Of a DNA stretch of 64,000 nucleotides, positions 42,696-51,518 are shown piece after piece. The DNA is from JAJDNS01 sp963578825 (lineage in GTDB: Bacteria > Acidobacteriota > Vicinamibacteria > Fen-336): positions 1-64,000 of the forward strand of contig CAUZDW010000020.1 in assembly GCA_963578825.1 (NCBI GenBank), written 5' to 3'. Numbering within the stretch: position 1 is the stretch's first letter; every line of letters begins with the position of its first letter. The notes beneath the pieces are model-generated. The model was not told the origin of the DNA. It worked only from the letters and a program-made list of their open reading frames with translations, and did no database searches. A program made the translations under genes and the position numbers.

Positions 42696-45152
42696 TCAAT
42701 ACAGCACCCATTCAGGAAGGGACAGAAGGCCGATGTCAGGATGGGGTGCCGGGGGCGGCACCCGAAATTTATTGCTCCAAGAGGCCGCAGGATTCTTCCA
42801 GTCGCCGAACATGGGTGCCACCGAAGTCCAGACCGCGATCTTCAGCTCGGCTTTCTTTCCTCCCACGCCGGCTGGAATTGTCCACTCGAAAGGTGCCCAG
42901 GCGCGTTCGCCCAAAGCTTGCCCGTCCAGCGTGACCGCCGTGTAAAGCCCGCCTGTGTCTATTCGCAGCCTTACGTCGCCCGCATGGGACGGGACCTCCA
43001 CCTGCGTCGTGTAGGTTACCCGGCCCGCGAAATCGGCGAGGCCTTGTTTCCACAGAGCGCCGGTGCCAACCGTTTTTGGCGAGGCTTTGATCGCCCGGTT
43101 CTCGACCGCGAAATCGCCCGTGAGCCACGCTATTGGAAGGTAGTAGTTGACGTCGCTCCCGCCCGCCTCTATGGCCAGAACGTGCTTGCCCGCGTCGAGC
43201 CGGAACGGCTCGGTCTGCCGGTACAGTTTGTTGAGTCCCGGCCGCAATGTGTCACAGGGCTGATCCGCCACCACGGGCTTGCCGTCCAGCGTCACCGCGC
43301 TCGGCACGGGATGGTGACGCAGCACGATTCGCACGGCCGCGACCGGATGTTCAACGTTGACTGATGCCATGTGATTTGTGCCGAACGCCAGGCGATGCGT
43401 GTTGTATGCGCTCAGAGCGATGTCGAAGGAAGTGTCGGCGGAAAGCGGGCGAATAGCGACGGGGGTCTCCGGTACGGACGCCTTTCCTTCGAACCGGAAA
43501 ACCCCCCGGGCCGGTAGCCCGAACGGAACGGGTTCGCCGCCGCGCCGCATCAGACGCAGTTTCCCGTGCTCTTTTGCGGTTAAGCCCAACACCGCGACGC
43601 TATCATCCTGATAGTGGCGCAGCAACACATCCTCCACGGTCTTGCCGTCCGCGGTTTCGACCCACACGGCGGGCGGACAGATCGTCTTGGCGAACGCGGC
43701 TGCCTCGTCGGGCGATGGGAATACGCGTCCGGAGTTCTCCTCTTTCAGCGTCGTACCCTCGAAAGAGAACACCAGCGGTTTGTCGCACGGCTCGTCCTTT
43801 TCGTAAAGGTCGTATGTGAGCTGTTGCGCCGAGAAGTAGCGGAGTGTGGTGAGCAACGCCGGATGCGACTTACGTTTCGCAGCGAGCCGTGCGGCCTCGC
43901 GTTGTGGATAGCGGATGGCGATATCGCACCGCACCGGCTTGGACGCATAGCGCGCGGCAACGCGCGATTCATCGCCCAGCAGGCGGAAGGCGGGGAACCA
44001 CGGCTGCATGCGCGTCATCGGATTGAAGTATGCCGACTTCTCGACATTACCGCGTGCGTCGAGCGGTGCGACCGCCAGCACGTAGTGATCGATCTTGTGC
44101 ATCGCGCAGAGCCAAATCATTTGACGGTGCGTCGCGTGCCGCAAATCGCTTGGCCCGTGCGCGAAGAGCTCCGCCAGCCCGCCGTGTGCGCGTCGGCCGA
44201 TGGCATGTTGCGCCGCGGCCAGCGTCAGCCACTCGATGTTCGCGGGATCGTAAAGTGTTCCGACCTCATCCATGCCCGGCAGCGTCAGACCCTTGAGCGC
44301 ATGCAACGGTTTGCCGTTGGAGCGTGTGGAGCTGGAGGTGCTGTTCTCGGCGATCATGTGTCCTGTCGACAGCAATCCCACGCGGTCGGACCATGCGCGG
44401 ATCGGATCGAAATACGCTTGGCGGAGGCGTTCTCCGAGCAACCGGTAATAGACCGCCCACACCTCGTCCTTGCTGTTGTCGGTCAGGTATGCCTGCACAT
44501 CCGCTCGCAGGTCGCGCCCAGTCGCGTTCTTGTACTCCGCCTCCGCGTCGTCGAAGTAGCGGAAGAGCGCCGCTGGCTTGCCGGCGAGTTTTACCGGCGC
44601 GTCATGGGCCGGCTCGTCGGTGAAGATACCCGTGACGGTTGAGCCCAAATACGGGCCAAGACGTTGCTCGTACTTCTTGTGCGTCAACTCGATAAACCGC
44701 TCCATGGCCTTGAAGCTGTAGTTGTCGGCCCAGCCGGGTGAGTGGACAACTTTCCACTCAAACGTGCGGTCGGCGTTCTTGTAGACCGCGTACTGGCGGT
44801 ACTCGAAATCGGGGTTCTCCGCGGGCACCCGGCCTTTGCACGAGCCGCTCGGCCAGTTGTATTCGTCGTACAGCCAAATGGACATGTCCAGCCGCTTGGC
44901 TTGCTCGCAGAACCACTCGCACATCTGAAGCCACTCTTCGCCCATGTAGTCATATTCCAGGCCGCTTCTTGCGTAGATCAGATATTGGTCGACCCCGACG
45001 GCCTTGTAGGCTTCCAGCGTCTCCTTCACCGTCTGCTCGTCGGGCTTCCCGGTAATCGCGCCCATAGGAATGAGCGGACACCGCGGCTCCTCCGCCATCG
45101 CAGGAATGGAAAGTGCAGCCGCCCAAACAAGCAGCAGGGCTCGTGGTTTCAT
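42696..45152 (-). CDS. Secreted glycoside hydrolase, GH106 (alpha-L-rhamnosidase)-like
   Basis: An 818-residue exported enzyme with signal peptide (LLLVWAAALSIPAMAEE). The N-terminal ~450 residues form the TIM-barrel region, with IWLYDEYNWPSGSCKG and the acid-type motif TGIFTDEPAHDAPV, plus GHMIAENSTSSSTRSNGKP. The C-terminal third contains beta-sandwich accessory domains and ends with IGLLSLPEWVLY, the usual end of this group. This family removes rhamnose from polysaccharides; other uncharacterised 'glycosyl hydrolase-like' proteins share the N-terminal part, so the assignment to GH106 is probable rather than certain. Composition resembles Verrucomicrobia/Kiritimatiellota genes. I use the ATG at 45152, with AAAGGGA at a proper distance, over the one at 45170. 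Confidence 0.75.
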   Translation of the reverse strand: MKPRALLLVWAAALSIPAMAEEPRCPLIPMGAITGKPDEQTVKETLEAYKAVGVDQYLIYARSGLEYDYMGEEWLQMCEWFCEQAKRLDMSIWLYDEYNWPSGSCKGRVPAENPDFEYRQYAVYKNADRTFEWKVVHSPGWADNYSFKAMERFIELTHKKYEQRLGPYLGSTVTGIFTDEPAHDAPVKLAGKPAALFRYFDDAEAEYKNATGRDLRADVQAYLTDNSKDEVWAVYYRLLGERLRQAYFDPIRAWSDRVGLLSTGHMIAENSTSSSTRSNGKPLHALKGLTLPGMDEVGTLYDPANIEWLTLAAAQHAIGRRAHGGLAELFAHGPSDLRHATHRQMIWLCAMHKIDHYVLAVAPLDARGNVEKSAYFNPMTRMQPWFPAFRLLGDESRVAARYASKPVRCDIAIRYPQREAARLAAKRKSHPALLTTLRYFSAQQLTYDLYEKDEPCDKPLVFSFEGTTLKEENSGRVFPSPDEAAAFAKTICPPAVWVETADGKTVEDVLLRHYQDDSVAVLGLTAKEHGKLRLMRRGGEPVPFGLPARGVFRFEGKASVPETPVAIRPLSADTSFDIALSAYNTHRLAFGTNHMASVNVEHPVAAVRIVLRHHPVPSAVTLDGKPVVADQPCDTLRPGLNKLYRQTEPFRLDAGKHVLAIEAGGSDVNYYLPIAWLTGDFAVENRAIKASPKTVGTGALWKQGLADFAGRVTYTTQVEVPSHAGDVRLRIDTGGLYTAVTLDGQALGERAWAPFEWTIPAGVGGKKAELKIAVWTSVAPMFGDWKNPAASWSNKFRVPPPAPHPDIGLLSLPEWVLY

Positions 45153-45341
45153 TTTGATCGTCCCTTTCAACTCAGCCTCCGGCTACGGCATTTCGTCGGT
45201 CACCAACACCTTGCGGAGCGCATCGAGGCGGGCGGAGGCGTGTGGAGCCGGCCCACAGGCGAGCGAGGGCTCCAGACCTTCCCCCCGAATGATCTGTTTT
45301 CGAAGCGCACCTAGCACTCGCGGCTCCGCAAACCACTGGAC

Positions 45342-48230
45342 TCAATGCCCTTCGTTGGGCACGGATGGGATGAAGTGGCTAGCTCCCGCCCGTAGGCCAC
45401 TCACTTCGCTCGCGAGCCCGCGTCCCTTCATCTCGCCGCTCTCGAAAGACGTCTCGCTCACGAGCTGTCCCGAGCGGTCCCACTGTCGCGCCTCGCCGTC
45501 GGCCATGAAGTTCCGCCAGGTCGACTGCGCCTTCTTGCGGCCGTCGGGCCAGTACTGGGTCCAGAGGCTCGTTCCGTCGGCCGCGTGCTCCCACGCCCAC
45601 ACCGTCTCGCCGTCGGGCGACCAGTGGGTCTCGGCTCCGACCTTGCGGCCGAGCTCGTATTGCGTCTCCCACTGCTTCGAGCCGTCCTCGTAGTACCAGG
45701 TCTCGGTGCCGTGGAGGAGAAAGCGACCGTCGTCGCCCACGCCACCGCTCCAGGAACCCTTGAGCTGACCGCTCGGGTAGTGCTCCTTCCAGGTCTCCAC
45801 GCCGCTCACGCTGGAGGCCGTCGAGGCCATCAGCTCCTGGTCGGGCCTCTCGGCGGCGGGGCCGTCCAGGATCCAGGCCTCGTTCATCTCGAAGTGGAGG
45901 TTCGGGTGGGTCATGGTGGCGATGAGATGGATCATCCCGTTCGGGGCCTGGCGGGCCACGGTGTAACCGAGCGTCGGACCCTTCATCCGCCGCGCGCGGG
46001 CGGGGTTCTCGTGCGGCTGCACCCCGATCAGCTTCTTGATGCGCCAGTTCTCGCCCTCGTCCTCGGACAGGGCGACATACGAGCCCACGTGGCCCAGGCC
46101 CTCGGGCTGCGATCCTGTGTTGTGATGGATGAAATCGCCGGCGAAGAGAAGCCGCCCGCTTTCGAGGCGGAGAACGCTTGGGCGCTGATTGCTGCCGAGC
46201 TGGCAAAACGGCGTCTTGCTGACCTCCCAGGCCCTGCCGCCGTCGCTGGAGATCGCCCTGGGCATGAACCCGTCGATGTCGGTGTTCTTGCCGCCCATGC
46301 CGAGGATGCGGCCATCCTTCAGGAGCGTGTAGGTGGTGTGGCGCCCGGCGCTGCGACCTCCGGTGTCGAACCACGTCTTTGTGTCGTCGTCGCTCGCCCA
46401 CAGGACGGACTCCCCGCCGGAGCCGTCGCTCGACAGGAAGATCCGGCCCGTCTCGTCGCGGAAGGCGGTGTTTATCGGCTGGCGGGAGTGGCTGCCGATC
46501 GCGCTCACGAAATCAGGGAACCGGGTCGCTTGCCAGGTGGCACCGTTGTCGGTCGTGGAGGTCCACTGGAAGGGGAAGCCGCCGAACTCGAGCTTCGGGC
46601 TGCCCCAGAAGAGGTGCACGGTGCCGTCGTCGTTCCAGAGCAGAGGTGCGTGATCGTTCGCCCCCACGAAATCGACGATGCGGGAGGGCATGTCCCACTG
46701 GTCGGCCCCGAAGCGGAGGCGGCTCGCGATGAGGGACACCCCCGGCTCGTACTCCCAGTATGACGTGTAGATGACCATGAGCAGGTCGCCGTTCGGCAGG
46801 ACCGTTGCCCCAGGGCTGTGGGTGTGCCGCCGGAACGACGGGTGCAGCGCCAGCGCATCAATGGCCGCGTTGGGGCTGTTTTCGAGCGGCGTGGGCAGAG
46901 AGTACCGCTTGCGAAAGTAGGGTTTCGCCAGGTCGGGACCCCGCCCCAGGTACGAAGGGGCCCGCTTCTTGACACCCAGCTGGGCAAGGGTGGGCGCAAC
47001 GGGCCAGGGCGCCGTCTGCGGCATCTCTGCCTGGACGAGCCGGAAGCCAATGGCGTGGAAGCCTGGAGCATCGGGCGTCTTGGCCTCCGACTGCGCCAGG
47101 CGGTCCTCATCCGTGCTGTAGGTCACGGCGGCGCTCGGCACCACCTCGCGCTCCCGCCCGATCCAGCTCCACTCCAAGCGGAAGTGGTTGTTGACCCCCT
47201 CGCGGGCGAACGACAGGACCACCGTGTGCCACCGACCTTTCTGGAGAGCGACCTGCCCCGACGCGAGCGCGTGCGTCTCCCAGGCATCGACGACGACCTG
47301 GCCACCGATCTCCAGGCGGAACGGACTGGCGGTCTCCACGTGAAAGGTCACGACGCCCGTGTGCGGGCCCTCGATGGACCCGCGCCATCGCGCGGACCAG
47401 CTGCCGGCGCCTCTCGGATCGTTCCGCCAGTTGTTGTCCAGGCGCGTGATCACCGTCCTCTCCTGGGGGTCGGTGAGGTCGGTGTTGTTGAACCAGACTC
47501 CGACCAGCCCCGAGCCGGCGGCGGGAGTGCAGGCGGCGCCGCCGCTGCGCGGGAACGGTCCGAAGGAAGGGGCGATGGCCAGACGGCTCTGGGGCCGGGC
47601 GAAGTCGATCTTCAAGAGGTTTCGCTCCTCGATGTCCAGCGATCCCCCCCGGGCGACTCGGGTCGATCCGGACGCCGGCCCCACCGGATCGACCTGAGGC
47701 GCCGCGGGGTACTCGCCGAACCCGTCGTGGCACCACTCCCGCGGGCCGGAGAGCATGTTCTTCACGCCCCAGGCGTTGGGCCTTCCCAGCTCCCGACTCC
47801 CGGCGGGCACCTCCTCGCTGCCGGCCCGAGCCACGTACTCCCATTCCGCCTCCGTAGGCAGGCGGTAGGTCCTCCCTTCCTTCCGGCTGAGCCACCGGGC
47901 GAAGGCCACGGCGTCATGCCAGCTCACACCCGTGGCGTAGGGCTCGAAGCCGGCCGTACCCTGGAATTCCTTCCGGAAGAGCCGGAACTGGTCGATCGTT
48001 ACCTCGGTCTCGGTGACCAGGAAGGGCTTCGAGATCGTCACCTCGTGAACCGGCTGCTCGTTCCACAGGTCTCTGGAGATCTCGCTACCCATCGGGAAGG
48101 AACCGGGCTCGACCCCAACGAGCTTCATTCCGAGCGAGTTGGTCTCGGAATCGGCCTCTACCGCGTGGAGGGAGGCCAAACCGGCGCACACGAAAAGGCT
48201 GGCGAGAACACGCCGGGCCTTCGTCGTCAT
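45342..48230 (-). CDS. Secreted FGE-like/PA14/sialidase-like/MORN multidomain protein
   Basis: A 962-residue exported protein with an unusual order of modules. After the signal (~1-23), residues ~31-235 are a formylglycine-generating-enzyme (SUMF1) type domain: NSLGMKLVGVEPGSFPMGSE, VSWHDAVAFARWLSRKEG, YRLPTEAEWEYVARAG, TRVARGGS. Residues ~240-378 are a PA14 domain (GLVGVWFNNTDL, RWRGSIEGPHTG). The final FGE strand, HAIGFRLVQAE (~392-402), appears only after it, so PA14 is inserted in the FGE fold. Residues ~440-790 form a sialidase/BNR propeller (TSTTDNGATWQATRF, SSDGGRAWEVS, SEDEGENWRI). The C terminus (~795-950) holds MORN/YwqK-type repeats (HYPSGQLKGSW, TWYYEDGSKQWETQYELG). FGE copper-binding cysteines are not evident. 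Likely a glycan-binding or sensing surface protein. Confidence 0.8.
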   Translation of the reverse strand: MTTKARRVLASLFVCAGLASLHAVEADSETNSLGMKLVGVEPGSFPMGSEISRDLWNEQPVHEVTISKPFLVTETEVTIDQFRLFRKEFQGTAGFEPYATGVSWHDAVAFARWLSRKEGRTYRLPTEAEWEYVARAGSEEVPAGSRELGRPNAWGVKNMLSGPREWCHDGFGEYPAAPQVDPVGPASGSTRVARGGSLDIEERNLLKIDFARPQSRLAIAPSFGPFPRSGGAACTPAAGSGLVGVWFNNTDLTDPQERTVITRLDNNWRNDPRGAGSWSARWRGSIEGPHTGVVTFHVETASPFRLEIGGQVVVDAWETHALASGQVALQKGRWHTVVLSFAREGVNNHFRLEWSWIGREREVVPSAAVTYSTDEDRLAQSEAKTPDAPGFHAIGFRLVQAEMPQTAPWPVAPTLAQLGVKKRAPSYLGRGPDLAKPYFRKRYSLPTPLENSPNAAIDALALHPSFRRHTHSPGATVLPNGDLLMVIYTSYWEYEPGVSLIASRLRFGADQWDMPSRIVDFVGANDHAPLLWNDDGTVHLFWGSPKLEFGGFPFQWTSTTDNGATWQATRFPDFVSAIGSHSRQPINTAFRDETGRIFLSSDGSGGESVLWASDDDTKTWFDTGGRSAGRHTTYTLLKDGRILGMGGKNTDIDGFMPRAISSDGGRAWEVSKTPFCQLGSNQRPSVLRLESGRLLFAGDFIHHNTGSQPEGLGHVGSYVALSEDEGENWRIKKLIGVQPHENPARARRMKGPTLGYTVARQAPNGMIHLIATMTHPNLHFEMNEAWILDGPAAERPDQELMASTASSVSGVETWKEHYPSGQLKGSWSGGVGDDGRFLLHGTETWYYEDGSKQWETQYELGRKVGAETHWSPDGETVWAWEHAADGTSLWTQYWPDGRKKAQSTWRNFMADGEARQWDRSGQLVSETSFESGEMKGRGLASEVSGLRAGASHFIPSVPNEGH

Positions 48231-48328
48231 GGTTCGCTTCCTTTCTTCGATCTGTGCATGCCGTGCCCGCCGCGCCTGGTAGAGCACCTCGCGGTTCTTG
48301 TGGGTGGGACAGAGCCTCAACGACTACG

Positions 48329-49648
48329 CTAACGAACCTCTCGGTCCAGCAAGTACTCTCGAAGCGCAGCCGTATCCAGCGTGCGCTTGACCTGGAATAT
48401 CCCGGAGGGCCCCTCAAAAAAACCGAGATAGACATAGATGTACTGATACCCCGCTCGTACATCGATGAATGTCCCTCCGGGATGCATGCCGTCTCTATCC
48501 AGCCCGAGGACGTTGCTGGTGTCGTGTTCCCGGCCTTCGGACCGGACGAGTGTCCCGTCGAAACGCCAGTCGCTCTTTCCCTTCATGAGATCTGTGGGCG
48601 CGATGCTCCAGAGGTTGATCGTCATACAGTTGTCCGTCTCGCTTCCGGGACCTCCGCCGATGCGATTCGTGACGACCGCCTCGATGCGCTGTGACACCGG
48701 GTTGTACACGACGTCGGTCGTGTCGCGCTCTCCCGGAGTGATATTGGTCCGCGCGCTCTTGAGGGGCAACCAATCCCCGTCGGACCAAAACTGAGTCCAG
48801 CGTTCGCGATTGTGGCGAGGCATCAAGACGAGCTTGCCCAGGACGATCGTGCCGGCCGGTTCCTGCAGCGGCTCCCCCGTGTGGACGACCTCTTCGGTCC
48901 AGGTCTCGCCGTAGTCCAGAGAGGACCGGAAGAGGAGTGACTCGTCGATCGTCGCACCAATCGACACGATGCCCTTTTTCGGGTGGACGAGCAGGCGCGG
49001 GCATTGCCCCCAGTTGGCGAACGTGGGCATTTGTGCCGGCAGGCCTGCTGACTTCAACAACGTCCACGACCGGCCCTTGTCGTCCGAGCGGTACACGCCG
49101 CGGAAGTTGGTAACGACCAGTCTCCCGTCGACGAAGGCCGCAGCATTCCCCCAGTTTCCCATGTGGGTCCGGGGAGTGGCCGGCCGGTACTGGTGCCAGT
49201 CGGGATCGAGCATGTCGAGTGCGCTCTTCTCGAGTCCAGCCAGAGGCCGAAACGTCTGTCCGCCATCCGTCGACAGAGCCACTGCCGCCTTGTGGAACTC
49301 CTCGAAGTCACCGTGGGCTGGAATGCGGATATAGAAGACGAAGATGCTATTGTCGACTTGGACGCTCACAGGCCAGCCAAAGTGATCCAGAGACTCCCCC
49401 TTGGAGTTTTGAAGGAGCCACTCGTCGCGTGGCAGAGCGACCGGTCGCAGCTGGAGCAAGCTCCCGCCCTGGCGAAACTTACTCTTCTCCCGCGGGCTGA
49501 AGTTGAGGCACTGACCTGCCAGCGTGTCGTCGTCGAGCCAGGTGTAGGCTTCCGCGTCCGGCTCGGAAGCCGCGCTGTCCTCTACTCCTACACACGCTAG
49601 ACAACTTGAGCACAAGACGAGCAACCAGAAGCTTCTTCTCCAGATCAT
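48329..49648 (-). CDS. Sialidase-like (BNR repeat) lipoprotein
   Basis: A 439-residue exported six-bladed-propeller protein. The signal carries Cys-rich lipobox-like sequence (LLVLCSSCLACVG). Asp-box repeats of the S-x-D-x-G-x-x-W/F type are visible: STDGGQTFRP, SDDKGRSWTLL, SSLDYGETWTEE. An arginine triad cannot be confirmed, so true sialidase activity is unproven; many homologues act on other glycans. About 100 bases separate it from the FGE/sialidase fusion downstream on the same strand, suggesting co-expression of the glycan-related trio 49.6-42.7 kb. Confidence 0.78.
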   Translation of the reverse strand: MIWRRSFWLLVLCSSCLACVGVEDSAASEPDAEAYTWLDDDTLAGQCLNFSPREKSKFRQGGSLLQLRPVALPRDEWLLQNSKGESLDHFGWPVSVQVDNSIFVFYIRIPAHGDFEEFHKAAVALSTDGGQTFRPLAGLEKSALDMLDPDWHQYRPATPRTHMGNWGNAAAFVDGRLVVTNFRGVYRSDDKGRSWTLLKSAGLPAQMPTFANWGQCPRLLVHPKKGIVSIGATIDESLLFRSSLDYGETWTEEVVHTGEPLQEPAGTIVLGKLVLMPRHNRERWTQFWSDGDWLPLKSARTNITPGERDTTDVVYNPVSQRIEAVVTNRIGGGPGSETDNCMTINLWSIAPTDLMKGKSDWRFDGTLVRSEGREHDTSNVLGLDRDGMHPGGTFIDVRAGYQYIYVYLGFFEGPSGIFQVKRTLDTAALREYLLDREVR

Positions 49649-50033
49649 GGATCTCGAGCCTCCACAGACTACATACCTCTCGTAGGACGTGCCGCGGATC
49701 GATCCGACGGACGCTGAGAATGTCTACGAGATTCCATCCCGGGATTCTCGCTGATCGTGGGTTAGGTTGAAAGGTGAGCTCTTGCGCCGAGGCTCGTGCT
49801 TAGGGAATAGGACTCTTTACGCGCGCCTCAACGACGGGTGGGATGGGGCAACAAATCAAGCAGGAGCGTGAGCGGGTGCACGACAAGGTAGGGCAAGCCG
49901 CTCTCTCGTGAGTCATGCGGCTCGTTTGAATCCTTCGACTCAGACAACTAGCATTCTCCCAACCGTCTCAATTGAAGCGCAGCCTTGCGGGCCCGCCATT
50001 GAACCTTCACCAGCGAGGCGAGGAGGGGACTAG
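49649..50033. other. Intergenic region, nothing recognised
   Basis: 385 bases between divergent genes, with both promoters expected. I find no repeat, RNA or fragment of a known gene. GC is lower than in flanking genes. Confidence 0.5.
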
Positions 50034-51290
50034 ATGATGGGATCTCGACCCGAAGTCGGCGTGAGGGCTTGCGCCGTCGCCTTTGCACTCTGTCTGATCG
50101 TCGGCTCCACAGCTTGGGGCGGGCCGCTTCCCACGGCGACGCCCGAGGCCGTGGGGTTGTCGTCCGAGCGCCTGCGGCGGATCTCCACCCGGCTGCAGCA
50201 AGACGTGGACGAGGGTGTGTACCCCGGAGCGGTGGTCCTCGTGGCCCGCCGGGGGAAGATCGCCTACTTCGAGAGCTTCGGCTGGCGAGACAAGGACGGC
50301 GGGACTCCGATGCCGAAGGACGCGATCTTCCGCATCTTCTCGATGACCAAGCCCATTGTGAGCGTTGCCGCCATGATGTTGCACGAGGAGGGGCGTTTCT
50401 TCCTTTGGGAGCCTGTCGAGAAGTACCTTCCGGCGTTCAAGGACCTGACGCTCGGCGTGGAGGGTCCCGTGTTCTCGACGGTTCCGCTGAAGAGGAAGAT
50501 GACGATCCAAGACCTGCTCACGCATACCTCGGGCTTGACGTATGAGGAGGGCGTAGGAGGTTCTGACGCCAAATCGGTCGTCAAGGCCATGTACAGCGGA
50601 GCGGGAGTGGGTTCATGGGACCAGACGAGCGCCGAGATGGTCGAGGAGCTGGGAAAGCTGCCGCTGGTCTACGAACCTGGTACCAGATGGCACTACGGTC
50701 GATCGACCGACGTGCTCGGACGACTGATCGAGGTCGTCTCGGGGATGCCCCTCGACCGGTTCCTCCAACAGCGCATCTTCGAGCCGCTGGGAATGCAGGA
50801 CTCCGGCTTCTGGGTGGAAGCCGACAAGAAGAACCGCGTGGCCCAGCCCGGGAACGTGGAGCGGCTCCGATTCGACCCAACCGTCAAGCCGAGATTCCTG
50901 TCGGGCGGCGGCGGCGCCGTCTCAACAACCAGCGACTACGCCCGCTTCGTCCAGATGCTCCTCAACGGCGGCGAACTGGATGGTACCCGGCTCCTCGGTC
51001 CGAAGACCATCGAGTACATGACCTCCGACCACCTTGAATCCGTGCCCGATCTCCCTGAGGCTTCGGTAGGCCACGGCTTTGGGCTCGGCTTCGCCGTTCG
51101 CCTTTCGAACGGGCGATCGCCAGTGCCCGGCACGAAAGGCGTTTTCTTTTGGGGCGGCCTGGCCGGGACGGTCTTCTGGGTCGATCCTGAGGAGGAGTTG
51201 ATCGCAGTGGGCATGATTCAAGAGCCATCTAGACGTGCCTTCTTCCAGCGGCTCATGCGGACTCTAGTCTATCAGGCCATCATCGACTAG
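50034..51290 (+). CDS. Secreted serine hydrolase, beta-lactamase class C / penicillin-binding type
   Basis: A 418-residue periplasmic hydrolase. Signal: VGVRACAVAFALCLIVGSTAWG. The catalytic S-x-x-K is SMTK (~103-106, within FRIFSMTKPIVSVA). The second motif is Y-x-x in HYGRSTDVLG, and the third box is FWGGLAGT, replacing the usual HxG/KTG. Further typical elements are LLTHTSGLTY and GGGGAVSTTSDYARFVQMLLNGG. These proteins are usually esterases or peptidases; antibiotic hydrolysis should not be assumed. The ATG at 50034 follows GAGGAGGGG; the next ATG is immediately after. The stop codon lies within the left terminal repeat of a MITE-like element, so the last residues may be element-derived. 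Confidence 0.85.
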   Translation: MMGSRPEVGVRACAVAFALCLIVGSTAWGGPLPTATPEAVGLSSERLRRISTRLQQDVDEGVYPGAVVLVARRGKIAYFESFGWRDKDGGTPMPKDAIFRIFSMTKPIVSVAAMMLHEEGRFFLWEPVEKYLPAFKDLTLGVEGPVFSTVPLKRKMTIQDLLTHTSGLTYEEGVGGSDAKSVVKAMYSGAGVGSWDQTSAEMVEELGKLPLVYEPGTRWHYGRSTDVLGRLIEVVSGMPLDRFLQQRIFEPLGMQDSGFWVEADKKNRVAQPGNVERLRFDPTVKPRFLSGGGGAVSTTSDYARFVQMLLNGGELDGTRLLGPKTIEYMTSDHLESVPDLPEASVGHGFGLGFAVRLSNGRSPVPGTKGVFFWGGLAGTVFWVDPEEELIAVGMIQEPSRRAFFQRLMRTLVYQAIID

Positions 51291-51413
51291 GAGTGTGCGC
51301 GGTAGAACGGTTTCGCGGCAATCCGATGGCACATTTGCCCATCGGCGACGGGCTCTCGGAGCAAGATCGGCCCATCGAATGGGGTGAAAAGTTTCTACGG
51401 CGCACACTCCTAG
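51287..51413. mobile_element. MITE-like element with ~22-bp terminal inverted repeats
   Basis: Left end CTAGGAGTGTGCGCGGTAGA (51287-51306) matches the reverse complement of the right end CTACGGCGCACACTCCTAG (51395-51413) with one mismatch over about 20 bases. The interior of ~85 bases has no coding capacity. It could be a non-autonomous derivative or the fused ends of a lost insertion sequence. CTAG at both tips may be the target duplication. Confidence 0.65.
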
Positions 51414-51518
51414 CCAGCCGGAAGCCGAATAGGTGGTTCAGTGCCAGAGCGGGGGCTGCGTGTGCGCCAGCGAGGCCCATAGGCTAGCCTTGCAGGCGAA
51501 ATCCTAGGGGAGAGCAAG

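Noticed and set aside
45171..45341. Gene tail between the GH106-like and FGE-fusion genes
   Set aside because: A short minus-strand frame looks mildly protein-like, but I recognise no family and it has no start.
45342..48230. Functional sulfatase maturase (FGE)
   Set aside because: Catalytic cysteines are not visible, the fold is split by PA14, and it is fused to glycan-binding modules. It is more likely a non-catalytic FGE-like domain.
50034..51290. Antibiotic-resistance beta-lactamase
   Set aside because: S-x-x-K is present but the third motif is atypical, and the protein resembles environmental esterase/peptidase relatives. Resistance cannot be inferred.
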